Source: Hyphomonadaceae bacterium (GTDB lineage: Bacteria; Pseudomonadota; Alphaproteobacteria; Caulobacterales; Aquidulcibacteraceae). Taken from it: DNA of 64,000 nucleotides. The stretch spans positions 1-64,000 of the forward strand of contig JAHBYF010000004.1 in assembly GCA_019636095.1 (NCBI GenBank), given 5' to 3'. This document shows positions 42,857 to 51,002 of this stretch, piece after piece (position 1 is the stretch's first letter; every line of letters begins with the position of its first letter). The notes below the pieces were generated by a model, which worked only from the letters and a program-made list of their open reading frames with translations, had not been told where the DNA came from and ran no database searches. Both the position numbers and the translations under genes were made by a program.

Positions 42857-43411
42857 ATGTGCGACGAACGCAAGGCCGTGCCGCGGCTGATCGAGCGGCA
42901 AAACCAGAAGCGGACGTTCATCATCGCGGCGATCGCGATGTATCTCTGGAGCACCTGCGGCCCGATCGCGAACGCGGACACGCCGGCGGCTCCGGCGAGT
43001 GTCGTGCAAGGCTGCGCGATGGATGCCGGTGATGAAGGCATCGTCGGACCCGAGGGGTCGGACGCGCCGCTCTGGGTGAAAGACGGCGCTGACGTCCGCT
43101 GCGTGCAACGCGATATGCGCTCGGCGTACCCGCACATCATCCAAGTGTGGGCAAGCGCCGACGCGCCGACGCCGGTGATCACTAGCGGCACTGACGGCCG
43201 ACACATGATCGGCTCACGACACGCGTATGGCGAAGCTCTGGATCTACGCTTGAACAACGTGTCGGTCGCGGAGGGCGAACGCCTTTGCCTCGCGCTTCGC
43301 GACGCGTTGGCGGCGCTATTCCCGCGCCAATATGACGTGGTGTTCGAGTTCGACGCGGAACAGCCGCAACGGCGGCATTGCCATGTCGAATTTGACGCGC
43401 GCGTCATTTAA
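42857..43411 (+). CDS. M15-like peptidase, secreted or membrane-anchored
   Basis: A 184-aa protein with a basic N-terminal segment then a hydrophobic stretch (RTFIIAAIAMYLWSTCGPIANA) that could be a signal peptide or anchor. The mature domain contains SRHAYGEALDLRL, the SxHxxGxAxD zinc-ligand motif of M15/VanY-type DD-peptidases, and a C-terminal HCHVEFD for the second metal histidine. It likely cleaves or binds peptidoglycan; on conjugative elements such hydrolases can help open the wall for the secretion apparatus, which is inferred. ATG 42857 follows GAAGGACG. Confidence 0.75.
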   Translation: MCDERKAVPRLIERQNQKRTFIIAAIAMYLWSTCGPIANADTPAAPASVVQGCAMDAGDEGIVGPEGSDAPLWVKDGADVRCVQRDMRSAYPHIIQVWASADAPTPVITSGTDGRHMIGSRHAYGEALDLRLNNVSVAEGERLCLALRDALAALFPRQYDVVFEFDAEQPQRRHCHVEFDARVI

Positions 43412-43417
43412 GCTGCA

Positions 43418-43465
43418 GGGCGCGCCTAGCTCGCGACCCGGGCCGTGGCGCGCCCGCCCTTTTTG
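43418..43465 (+). terminator. Intrinsic terminator after the M15-like gene
   Basis: A perfect 9-bp stem GGGCGCGCC (43418-43426) and GGCGCGCCC (43447-43455) encloses a 20-nt loop and is followed by GCCCTTTTTGTTT, a T-rich tract. It lies 6 bp after the stop of the M15-like gene, the standard layout of a rho-independent terminator. The next 260 bp to 43726 show no gene I can support. Confidence 0.7.
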
Positions 43466-43726
43466 TTTCCACCGCTGAAACTCCCCATTTCCGCGAATGG
43501 GTGGCGCTGTCGCACCCCCGGCTGGATTGACAAGGCCTGCGGCGGCAACCCAGGGTGTAACACAGCGGTCATACTGGCCGCGGCGGGGTTTCATCTTACG
43601 TATGTCTCAGGTCGTTCCGGGTTGCGTTCAGCGTCCCGCGCGCTCAAGACACGTCGGGTCGAGTCCCGCCTGCCGAGCGCATTAATCAATCCGTTACCGG
43701 AATCCGACCAGCAGGGGGCGTTGCAA

Positions 43727-43966
43727 ATGGCCGTGAGCGCTATGAAAGCCAAGACCGACTATCAACACGATCACGACGAGATCGATGCGGAAACAGCAGG
43801 CGGTTGGCCGCCGGCGGTGGCGGAAGCGATCAAGATCACGGGCCGCAAATTCGCGAACGGCGAACTCAACGACCAAGCTGCGTTTGATGCGCTCTTGGCG
43901 GCGGGCATCTCGCAGCAAGACGCGAAAGCCTTGCTGCGGACCTTCATGCTCGTCAGCGCGCAGTAG
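43727..43966 (+). CDS. Hypothetical protein
   Basis: A 79-aa helical protein (TGRKFANGELNDQAAFDALLAAGISQQDAKALLRTFMLV) with a short His/Asp-rich N-terminus (DYQHDHDEID). ATG 43727 is preceded by CAGGGGG. The open frame begins at 43445 but the earlier part is low in coding character and follows the terminator. It is 67 nt upstream of the next gene. No family is recognised. Confidence 0.5.
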   Translation: MAVSAMKAKTDYQHDHDEIDAETAGGWPPAVAEAIKITGRKFANGELNDQAAFDALLAAGISQQDAKALLRTFMLVSAQ

Positions 43967-44033
43967 CGCGTACTCTCTTTAATTTGACGTCAGCCAACAC
44001 CAGCGTCCGCTGACGCATTCGTGGTTTTTCGCG

Positions 44034-44498
44034 ATGTCTGATGGATTCAATCATCTTTCCTACAAGGAAAAGATATTTCTGATTCATATCATCGGCAAGA
44101 TCGGAGCCGATTTGCAGGCCAAGGAAGGTTGGACCGAGCTGCGGGTCAAGCAGACGTTGGATTTCTCCCTTATCCCCGGCACGTTCTACGGCGCGTACAT
44201 GTCGTGGCCAGAAGAAATGCGAGAGGACATTGCTCGCATCGTCAACGGTGAAAAACCGAACCAACCGCTCTCCATTCTTGAACGCGCCTACGAAAATGCT
44301 TTCCGCGTCGCAGAGCAGCGCCTAGCTCAGCTAAAAGCGACGGAGGCGGCGAACGTTCAAGCCACGGCGACGGCGGCGCCAGATCCCCGCGCGACCACAA
44401 CTGACGACCGACGCAGTTTTTGGCTCGGCGTATTCGTCGGCGCCGCGGCTGCTTTCGCTGCAGCAGCGGTCGGATACACGTTCCTGCTCCCGCACTGA
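44034..44498 (+). CDS. Predicted tail-anchored membrane protein of unknown function
   Basis: A 154-aa protein: a soluble helical N-terminal 100 residues (SYKEKIFLIHIIGKIGADLQAKEGW), an Ala/Thr/Pro-rich linker, and a C-terminal hydrophobic helix (FWLGVFVGAAAAFAAAAVGYTFLLP). Start ATG 44034 has weak upstream purines. It has no recognised homologue family by eye. Confidence 0.6.
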   Translation: MSDGFNHLSYKEKIFLIHIIGKIGADLQAKEGWTELRVKQTLDFSLIPGTFYGAYMSWPEEMREDIARIVNGEKPNQPLSILERAYENAFRVAEQRLAQLKATEAANVQATATAAPDPRATTTDDRRSFWLGVFVGAAAAFAAAAVGYTFLLPH

Positions 44499-44602
44499 CG
44501 CCACCGCCGAGCAACGATCGGGCGTAAGCCCGGCTTTGAATCAAAACGCCGCCGCGAGATGAGCTCACACGGCGGCGTTCGAGAATCGGACGTGGGGACG
44601 CC

Positions 44603-44668
44603 CTACTTCTTTTTCTTGGCTTTCTTGGCGGCTTTGGGAGCGGCCTTCTTCTTGGCTTTCTTGGCCAT
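44603..44668 (-). CDS. Lysine/alanine-rich micropeptide, 21 aa
   Basis: A 66-nt open frame encodes 21 residues made only of Met, Ala, Lys and one Pro, starting MAKKAKKKAAPKAAKKAK and ending in Lys. ATG 44668 is preceded by AAGGA a few bases upstream, which supports translation. It resembles the lysine-rich tail of H1-like nucleoid proteins but as a free peptide. It could bind nucleic acid or be a short stand-alone tail. The gene is convergent to the tail-anchored protein gene. Confidence 0.5.
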   Translation of the reverse strand: MAKKAKKKAAPKAAKKAKKKK

Positions 44669-44752
44669 GGGTTCGTTCCTTCAGTTCATGAGCGTCAACG
44701 CTTGCATGATTGCGATCTGAGTCGGGACTCAAACGTTAACGCCGCTTGTTCG

Positions 44753-44863
44753 CGCGTCGCCGCCTTCGGCGGCCGCGCTCTCGTGGCTTCGCCATCGAGC
44801 CGCGCCGCGAGCCCAAGATTTTTTCAGGCGCGTCTCGCCCCTTCGGGCTTCGATCGCTGACGC
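44753..44863 (+). repeat. Hairpin-rich interspersed repeat, copy B
   Basis: Same block order as copies A and C: CGCGTCGCC, hairpin GCCGCC-TTCG-GGCGGC, then CGCTCTCGTGGCTTCGCCATCGAGCCGCG (split by an insertion of about 20 bp here), then GCGCGTCTCG with the hairpin CCCCTTCGGG, CTTCGATCGCT and terminal GACGC. It lies in the 233-bp gap between the lysine-rich peptide gene and the next small gene. Confidence 0.65.
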
Positions 44864-44901
44864 ACTGAGACAAGAGCGCGGCGCATCGAGGTGTTAGACA
44901 T

Positions 44902-45099
44902 TTAGTCTTCCGGATCCGTCAGCTGGTCCTTCATCGAGGCGATCGTCCTCGCAAGCCGCTCCGTGTCTTCGTCGTTTGTGTCGACGTACTTTCCGTTTCT
45001 TTTTGTCCCGGTTTTCCAACGCCCCAGTTTGCGTTGTTCAAGCATCTCCTCGTGCTTTGCTATGTCCTCGCGGAGACGCGCTTGCGTTGCTTGATTCAT
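44902..45099 (-). CDS. Small charged helical protein
   Basis: A 65-aa protein with a coiled-coil-like N-terminus (TQARLREDIAKHEEMLEQRKLG) and an acidic C-terminus (LTDPED). ATG 45099 is preceded by AAGGA; earlier ATGs in the open frame (to 45201) lack this. It precedes nothing recognisable on the same strand. Function unknown. Confidence 0.5.
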   Translation of the reverse strand: MNQATQARLREDIAKHEEMLEQRKLGRWKTGTKRNGKYVDTNDEDTERLARTIASMKDQLTDPED

Positions 45100-45210
45100 G
45101 GTTTTTCCTTCACATTTCATGCGATGCAAAAGCACCAGCGTTCCTGGCGCAGTCTTGCTCGATTCGAGGAGAAGTGGGTGAACAGCGCCGATCGCGCCCA
45201 TAAACCAAAG

Positions 45211-45945
45211 TTAACTGACGTGATCAAAGCCACCGGCGTCTGTGGTGACAACTTCCAATGCCCGAGCCGGCCGGTCCGGGTCGATCACGACGATGCGATC
45301 GAATACATGGGCAACGGCGACGTCTAGGCGTTCAGGTCCACTCAACACGTGCAGCACGTTGTTGGTGAAGTCGGGCATCACCAGCCACCATTCCGCGTAT
45401 TTGTGTTTGTGCGGCGCGATCTTCGCGGATTTCTCGGCGATGCAATGGACGAGGTTTTCTGTGACCATCGGAACGACGTAGCCACCCGCGTCAAGATCGT
45501 GTTCGCCTAGTGGGACGTAGCGCTCAACGCCAGGCGTCAGCCGCCGAAGCTTTAGCCTGAAGCCGCGCTCCAGCTGAAAGTCTTTGCGGTCTCCCTCTTT
45601 CGCGCCGCCGAAGCCGTCGAGCACGCTGCGGATTGGGCGCTCCAGCGTTCGCCATGTCGAAATCGGCCGCCTGAACGTGTAGCCGACAGCCCACGTCTCA
45701 CCCGATGTTGATGGCCCGTAGCTCTCCAACAGCTTCAACATCTTGCCGCGCAGCGAGATCGCCGTCTCTTCGAGACCTTCCATGCCCTTGCCAGCGTCGA
45801 CGCTGACGTTAAGCCGGCGCACCTCCACTGCGATGCGTCCGCCAACTACGAAGTCGGGCGCGATGTTGCCGTCCGGCTCGAACACCACCTCGCCCAGCCC
45901 GAGACTGAGCAGATAGCGTTCGACGAGAACTTCTGTCGCATCCAT
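45211..45945 (-). CDS. Possible PD-(D/E)XK-type nuclease of unknown family
   Basis: A 244-aa protein. Near the N-terminus YLLSLGLGEVVFEPDGNIAPDFVVGGRIAVEVRRLN shows the spacing of a restriction-endonuclease-like core: PDF (Asp) then VEVRR (Glu, with Arg in place of Lys), 8-10 residues apart. The rest (WWLVMPDFTNNVLHVLS) is consistent with an alpha/beta continuation. The altered last residue makes catalysis uncertain. ATG 45945 is used because the upstream residues are not domain-like. It is 22 bp downstream of the 86-aa gene and likely forms a unit with it. Confidence 0.5.
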   Translation of the reverse strand: MDATEVLVERYLLSLGLGEVVFEPDGNIAPDFVVGGRIAVEVRRLNVSVDAGKGMEGLEETAISLRGKMLKLLESYGPSTSGETWAVGYTFRRPISTWRTLERPIRSVLDGFGGAKEGDRKDFQLERGFRLKLRRLTPGVERYVPLGEHDLDAGGYVVPMVTENLVHCIAEKSAKIAPHKHKYAEWWLVMPDFTNNVLHVLSGPERLDVAVAHVFDRIVVIDPDRPARALEVVTTDAGGFDHVS

Positions 45946-45967
45946 GTCAGACGCAGCTTCGCGCGAT

Positions 45968-46228
45968 TCAGGCGGCGCTCGAAACCGGCTCGATGCCAAA
46001 CGCGAAGGCGAGCCGTTCGATCTGAGCGAAATCCACCCAAGCCGCCTTTACGCCGCCTCCAGGCGGACGAAAGAGCGTGATGCGTTCGCGATCGGGTTGG
46101 CGCATCACCCAAGCGACCGCTTCTTGGAGCGACCACATGTCCGTGGGCGCCTCGTGCTTGGCGACCCAGACGGTGACGTCTTCCGCGCCGTCGAGGAGCT
46201 CAAGGTCGGGGATCATCGTTGCCGTCAC
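45968..46228 (-). CDS. Hypothetical protein
   Basis: An 86-aa protein with WSLQEAVAWVMRQPDRERITLFRPPG, predicted to be a small alpha/beta domain; no family recognised. The start can be ATG 46228 or the in-frame ATG four codons later. It is followed 22 bp later by the possible nuclease gene, on the same strand. Confidence 0.5.
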   Translation of the reverse strand: MTATMIPDLELLDGAEDVTVWVAKHEAPTDMWSLQEAVAWVMRQPDRERITLFRPPGGGVKAAWVDFAQIERLAFAFGIEPVSSAA

Positions 46229-46314
46229 GCATCAATCGATCCAATCGAATCGGTTGCGCAACAGTTAACGCAGCACTCGACGGCGGGCCCGACCCCTCGC
46301 CCATTGTCAGCGGC

Positions 46315-47142
46315 CTATGCCGCTTTGGCTTTCTTCGCTTTCGCGCCAGGTCCGGTCACGAGAATGGCCGCCCAATTCTTGTCGGCGCCGACCCCAGCAA
46401 ATTCGGCTTCCAACTTCTGCTGGTGCAAGAGAGGCTCGGTTGTGTAGAGGACGGCGAAGAAGTTGCGCCATTCGTGACTGCCGGAATAGCCGCGCATGTC
46501 GCTATAGAAACCGTCCAAGGCGATTTTTACCTCCTGCTCGGTTGTCGCGAACTTGTACTCAGCGGCCGCCATCAGTGAGCGCACGCCGAACTCCGGCTTA
46601 TAGTTTTTCACCAACTGCGGAATGGTCATTTGCGCCACCGCGTCGTGGAAGCACCAGCTCACGACTTGATAGATCGCCTTCTCAACCTCCTTTTCGTTCT
46701 TCGGCTCCAAGCCGCGCGCTGCGATGATCGCGCCGGAATTGCGCAGGATCGTCTTGAATACTTCGAGGCCCGATACGCGCGTGCCCAACGTCATAGCCGA
46801 GAGCGAGTCAAAATAGATGCGCGCCTGCCGAAGCGATGGTGCGTACTTGCCAGGTTCTGAGAATGGAAACGGCTCGACCTCGGAAAAGCTTGGCGTCTCT
46901 TGGCAATAACGCGCGATCTCGGCGCCCAGGCTCTTGAGGCCCAGGCGATCGGTCAGCATCCGCATCTCGCGGAACGCGCGATCCAGTTTGAACTGGAGCG
47001 AGGCTTGGACCTCCCACAATTCCTCGACCATGTCTGGATCGCCGTCTAGCGCAACGACGGCGTTCTCATCGCCCGCCGCTTCGGCCAGGATGTTGGCGAT
47101 CGACAGTGAGAGGAGCCGCTCCTCCTGTCCGACGTCGGTCAT
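46315..47142 (-). CDS. PD-(D/E)XK nuclease-superfamily-like protein of unknown function
   Basis: A 275-aa protein. The C-terminal half contains PEFGVRSLMAAAEYKFATTEQEVKIALDGFYSDMRGYSG, where Glu-x-Lys (EYK) follows a Glu/Asp residue at the spacing of PD-(D/E)XK nucleases, then WRNFFAVLYTTEPLL. The N-terminal half is helical (EVQASLQFKLDRAFREMRMLTDRLGLKS) and may be a substrate or partner-binding domain. Ends with AKAKKAKAA. No restriction partner is adjacent. Nuclease activity is inferred. Confidence 0.55.
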   Translation of the reverse strand: MTDVGQEERLLSLSIANILAEAAGDENAVVALDGDPDMVEELWEVQASLQFKLDRAFREMRMLTDRLGLKSLGAEIARYCQETPSFSEVEPFPFSEPGKYAPSLRQARIYFDSLSAMTLGTRVSGLEVFKTILRNSGAIIAARGLEPKNEKEVEKAIYQVVSWCFHDAVAQMTIPQLVKNYKPEFGVRSLMAAAEYKFATTEQEVKIALDGFYSDMRGYSGSHEWRNFFAVLYTTEPLLHQQKLEAEFAGVGADKNWAAILVTGPGAKAKKAKAA

Positions 47143-47275
47143 TGTCTAAACTCCACTGGTCGGATCGCGCGCGCTGGCGAATGTCGTCTTTTTTTGGTCG
47201 CGCGGCGGCGCAATCCTATCTGCACCACCCGCTCCCGTCATCGGGCTGGCTCCGCTATTGGCAAACGACGATGGT

Positions 47276-47293
47276 GTTTCCGCTGGTTTCCGG
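47276..47293 (+). promoter_or_regulatory. Second copy of the tandem GTTTCCG box
   Basis: GTTTCCGCTGGTTTCCGG matches the sequence at 28290-28307 in 17 of 18 bases and lies 40 bp upstream of an AlpA-like gene start (47333), as the first copy lies 46 bp upstream of another AlpA-like gene. Two nearly identical sites in the same relative place are the main support for an operator. Confidence 0.55.
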
Positions 47294-47332
47294 AGGCTTG
47301 CGCGTTCGCGCGGAGCTTCGTAGCGCGGTCCA

Positions 47333-47548
47333 ATGAACCAACCATCCGACAACTGGGACGATCTGCTGACGGACGAAGATATCGTTGAGCGCTACCGGGG
47401 CAGGATTACGATCGGCACGCTGCGCAATTGGCGCGCGGCGAAGAAGGGGCCGCCCTATCTCAAGATCGGTAAGGCCGTGCTCTATCGGCGTGACGATCTC
47501 ACTGCATGGGAGAAGCGGCACGCGGTGCGATGCGATGGCAGCATGTGA
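47333..47548 (+). CDS. Excisionase/AlpA-like helix-turn-helix protein
   Basis: A 71-aa protein: LLTDEDIVERYRGRITIGTLRNWRAAKKGPPYLKIGKAVLYRRDDLTAWEKRHA. The helix-turn-helix with a GPPYLKIGKAVLYR wing is diagnostic for HTH_17/excisionase-type proteins. It is followed by hairpin repeat copy C 3 bp after its stop, which may act as the transcription stop between this gene and the convergent NERD gene. Confidence 0.8.
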   Translation: MNQPSDNWDDLLTDEDIVERYRGRITIGTLRNWRAAKKGPPYLKIGKAVLYRRDDLTAWEKRHAVRCDGSM

Positions 47549-47551
47549 GGT

Positions 47552-47640
47552 GGGCGTCGCCGCCTATCGGCGGCCGGGCTCTTGCGGCTGCGCCGCGAAG
47601 CCGCCGGCGTCTTCGCCCTTCGGGCTGCGATCCCTGACGC
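47552..47640 (+). repeat. Hairpin-rich interspersed repeat, copy C
   Basis: Begins GGGCGTCGCC with hairpin GCCGCC-TATC-GGCGGC, then GGGCTCTTGCGGCTGCGCCGCGAAGCCGC, GCGTCTTCG with hairpin CCCTTCGGG, CTGCGATCC and ends CTGACGC. It is placed 4 bp after the HTH gene stop and 12 bp before the convergent NERD gene stop, so it fills the intergenic space. Confidence 0.65.
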
Positions 47641-47652
47641 GACTCCGACTAT

Positions 47653-50600
47653 CTACAATCGCTGCTCGAACTTGCGCACTACGTCCAGAGCGGCTTGCCC
47701 GTCGGGACGCGCCGCGGCACGCCTCAGTCGCGTTAGATCGGAAAGGTCACCGTGCTGGGACACGATTTGCACTGCAAACAAGAATCCCATCTTGCGATCT
47801 CGAAACTCAAAGTACCCATGAGTTTCGATGCCCTCGTCCAAAACCCTGCGCGCCATTCTGAGCAACGGTTGAGATATCGGGACAGCCAAGGACGGCTCGC
47901 CGAACACGCGCCTCGGCGTTTCGTCACGCTGCGTGATAGCTTCTGAGACGTCAGCAAGAATTCCAACCACGCGCCCCACATCCTTCGCTTCAAGGCGCGT
48001 CCAAAGCGCCGTCAAAGCGTCCTGCACCTCGGTCGTAATTTCTGGAGCGCGCGCAACTCGCAATATACCGCCGACGGTGATTAGAATGTCTTCCACTTCA
48101 TCCTGGCCTGTTTCGCTCTGATCGTGCTGCCCCAGCAAACCGAGCGCCATATTGGCGACGACGAACACCTTCATGGCATCTTGCGGAATCGAGTTGCTCT
48201 GGTCGGGCACGCGTGCATGCATTCGAAAGATGTCGATGTCGTTCACGTCACGAAGCTCGGCGAGCTCCGTCAGGCCGGCGTTCAAGAAAAACGAAAACTC
48301 TGGAGCGCCCTGGACCGCCATCCGCAGCAACGTCGAACGTAGCGATGGTGTGAGGGCTTCCCACTCCTCGTAATATACCCAGTCATAGGGGTGATCGAAA
48401 CGCGATCCATACGCACCCCAGGCTGCTGGATAGAGGTTCGCGTCATCGGCGTTTGCGGCAAGCCTTTCCAGCTCTTCGCGTATTCCTTCGCGAGCCGCCT
48501 CGCCGTCCTCTTCAAGCGCGCCCAACGACCGCAGCGCGTCCACGGCCGAGGTGGTGATGAAGACGTGCTCCGCGTTGGAGACGTGGCGATTGATCGCGTC
48601 CACAATGGCCTGTGTGACCTCGGCGTCTTCGGAGCGGCAAAACTGCGCTGCGCCAAGCAAATCCAACTTGAGATGATAGGGAGCAGTGCGCCACAGTTTG
48701 TCGAACAGCGCCGGCAAGACGCGCGCTATGTGTTTGTCGCCCCATTGCGTGCGCGCGATGCGCAGCAAGATGTAGGCTTGGCCGTCTGTGAGATCGTCCG
48801 CCGCCAGTCGCGCCGCGAGCATGCCGGTATCGACCCTTCTATCGGTACTCCAATCCGGGGTAGCGCTGACAAGCACTTCAAAGCCCACCTCGCCAGCCAG
48901 CGCCATCACATAAGTGCTTTGGAAGAAGGCGCTGCGGAGACCTCCCAGGCCAGCGTCTCGTGCTTCCACGAGGAGTCGCTGACGCTCAGACCGCAGCTTA
49001 GTGTCGAGCAGTGCGCTTATGGCGAGGACACGATCTAAGAGATCGTCCCTCGCGGCCAGCTTCGCAATAGCGGAAAGCCGCGCGCGATCGATTGGGCTCC
49101 AGGGCTCCAGCCCCTCGAACTGTATGCGCGCTCTACCCTCCTCCCAAACGATCTTCGCTCGCAAACTGGCGATCTCGCGTTCTAGCTTGCGGAAACAGGC
49201 CTCGAACAAATTCGCGGTCACGTCCGCGGCAAGTCTCCCGCACTCACCGCTGCCAGCTGCCGCAAGGATCGATGTATCGCCGGACCCCGCCAACACCCGC
49301 TCTACGACATCGGCCTGGTCTATGGCCCCAATGATCATGGAGCGCCGCTCGATGTTGATGGGCTCGCTCAGCGCCAGTGCGATGAGACCGGCGTCTTGGT
49401 TGGCCCAACGCACGAGAGACTCTGCCCCGAACGCTTGCAGGAAGAGCTCGTGCACGAACGAAACGCGCTGCGCACGGCGCTCGATGAAGCCGGCGCTTTG
49501 AAGCAGCGCGCCAACGCCGCGTCCAATACTAAGTTCGAGTTGCTCAAACGCGCGTTCGCTCAAGGAGAACGTAACTTGATCAATGAGCATCGCGGCGAAG
49601 TTCGCCAGCAAACTCACGCCTTCGGCGGCCTTCTCAGCTAGGCGCAGGCGCGCAAATCGCTCAAACAGCGCGTAACGGCCACGTTCCAGATCCCGAGCAC
49701 CAACCTCAGCCGCGAGCTTCGCTTCGAACCCGGTTTGCACCGCGCGCAACAAGTCAACGAGAAGCGGCTCCGGCTGACGTCCCAAGACCTTGGTGGCGAT
49801 CGCTTCCTTTTGCTTCGCTGATGGCGCGCGCAGCTCGATCCGCCGAGCGGAAGGTATGACCGTCGCGGGTGGCATCGGATTTGAAGACAAAACGAAGCGC
49901 GCCTGATTGCGCCTGGATAACGCTGTCAGCCCTCTCAGCGCGTAGTCCCTTCTGTCCGATGCAATTTCGTTGAGCGCATCGAGCACAAATAGAACTTCGC
50001 GCCCCTGGCGCCTTGCGGATCTGAGCAGCGCGTCGGGCGTGGCTTCGACCAACAGCCCGACCTCGCGTGCGATCGACTCTCGCCAATTCCCGCTGAAGTT
50101 CTTGCCGGCCAGGAAGATTGGTATGCCACCGCGATCGACGATTTCGACGGCCAACTTTTGAGCCAGGAGTGACTTGCCACACCCTGAAGGTCCGCCGAGC
50201 AGTATCCCCGGAGCGCCGGCAAGCACATCATTTACTGCGGCGTCCGGATCGGGCGTCCATTCAGCTGCCGCCGGCCCGTATTCAGCCCGAAACGCCTCAG
50301 CGTAGAGCGACAACAACCGCCCCTCGGTTTCTAGCCGCGGATCGAAAACCTCTCCGACATCGTCCACTTCCTCCAAGCCAAGGCTTTGAAAGAAGGCGCG
50401 CCAATCGGCTAGAGGCAGCGCCACCTCCGATGCGCGTACAAGCTCGGCGTCTAGATCGGATAGCTGCGCGAGATGCACTCGATAGTCGTCCACCGGGAGA
50501 TTGGATCCAGCTGGAAGCGCGGGCGCATACACAACGGCGGCATTGGGATAGCCGACCGGCTGTCCACGCCAGGCGATCAGCGCATCTCGCAGTGCATACT

Positions 50601-50892
50601 TTGCATCAAGCGCTTGTCGATATGCGTTGCGTGTCGGCACTGGCCGCTGAGGTGTGACGACCCGCCAGGCGCCGTTCTGAGCGCCCTCGATCGGCCAGAT
50701 GCTTTCCTTGGCTTCAATAACCAAACACAGCGTGCTGGTAACAGCGACGAGGTCGATCTGCCGGCCGTGAACGACGAAGTTTACAGCGACTATGGCCCCA
50801 TCCGGCAGCAGGTCGTTCAATGCCCGAGCAATCACCATCTCCGACTTCACGTCGACAGGTGCTCCCCGAAAGAAATGAATCCTACCGGTCAT
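47653..50892 (-). CDS. NERD nuclease domain fused to STAND-like NTPase (defence-type)
   Basis: A 1079-aa protein. Residues 1-120 are NERD-like: AIVAVNFVVHGRQIDLVAVTSTLCLVIEAKES with Asp47 and Glu60-x-Lys62, the nuclease-related core. Residues 230-310 form an NTPase: Walker A GGPSGCGKSLLAQ (233-241) and Walker B LFVLDALNEI (301-310) in the style of NACHT/STAND proteins. The remaining 750 residues are helical and likely a sensor. The architecture parallels that of the 1740-aa gene at 29122 but with a different N-terminal domain. Its start lies 110 bp from a divergent SIR2-type gene. A defence role is inferred. Confidence 0.78.
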   Translation of the reverse strand: MTGRIHFFRGAPVDVKSEMVIARALNDLLPDGAIVAVNFVVHGRQIDLVAVTSTLCLVIEAKESIWPIEGAQNGAWRVVTPQRPVPTRNAYRQALDAKYALRDALIAWRGQPVGYPNAAVVYAPALPAGSNLPVDDYRVHLAQLSDLDAELVRASEVALPLADWRAFFQSLGLEEVDDVGEVFDPRLETEGRLLSLYAEAFRAEYGPAAAEWTPDPDAAVNDVLAGAPGILLGGPSGCGKSLLAQKLAVEIVDRGGIPIFLAGKNFSGNWRESIAREVGLLVEATPDALLRSARRQGREVLFVLDALNEIASDRRDYALRGLTALSRRNQARFVLSSNPMPPATVIPSARRIELRAPSAKQKEAIATKVLGRQPEPLLVDLLRAVQTGFEAKLAAEVGARDLERGRYALFERFARLRLAEKAAEGVSLLANFAAMLIDQVTFSLSERAFEQLELSIGRGVGALLQSAGFIERRAQRVSFVHELFLQAFGAESLVRWANQDAGLIALALSEPINIERRSMIIGAIDQADVVERVLAGSGDTSILAAAGSGECGRLAADVTANLFEACFRKLEREIASLRAKIVWEEGRARIQFEGLEPWSPIDRARLSAIAKLAARDDLLDRVLAISALLDTKLRSERQRLLVEARDAGLGGLRSAFFQSTYVMALAGEVGFEVLVSATPDWSTDRRVDTGMLAARLAADDLTDGQAYILLRIARTQWGDKHIARVLPALFDKLWRTAPYHLKLDLLGAAQFCRSEDAEVTQAIVDAINRHVSNAEHVFITTSAVDALRSLGALEEDGEAAREGIREELERLAANADDANLYPAAWGAYGSRFDHPYDWVYYEEWEALTPSLRSTLLRMAVQGAPEFSFFLNAGLTELAELRDVNDIDIFRMHARVPDQSNSIPQDAMKVFVVANMALGLLGQHDQSETGQDEVEDILITVGGILRVARAPEITTEVQDALTALWTRLEAKDVGRVVGILADVSEAITQRDETPRRVFGEPSLAVPISQPLLRMARRVLDEGIETHGYFEFRDRKMGFLFAVQIVSQHGDLSDLTRLRRAAARPDGQAALDVVRKFEQRL

Positions 50893-51002
50893 TGCTTGCT
50901 CGCGCGCCGATTTCTCGCTCCATGCCGATCAACGCTGCGGCGCATATCGGAGCGCTTCGAAGATGCTATATAGTAGCGGACTCTTATTTGTGAGCACGAG
51001 CC

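Noticed and set aside
43652..43675. A T-arm-like sequence (GTCGGGTCGAGTCCCGCC) suggesting a tRNA
   Set aside because: No matching acceptor stem, D-arm or anticodon arm can be built upstream; the loop lacks the TTC start. Considered chance similarity.
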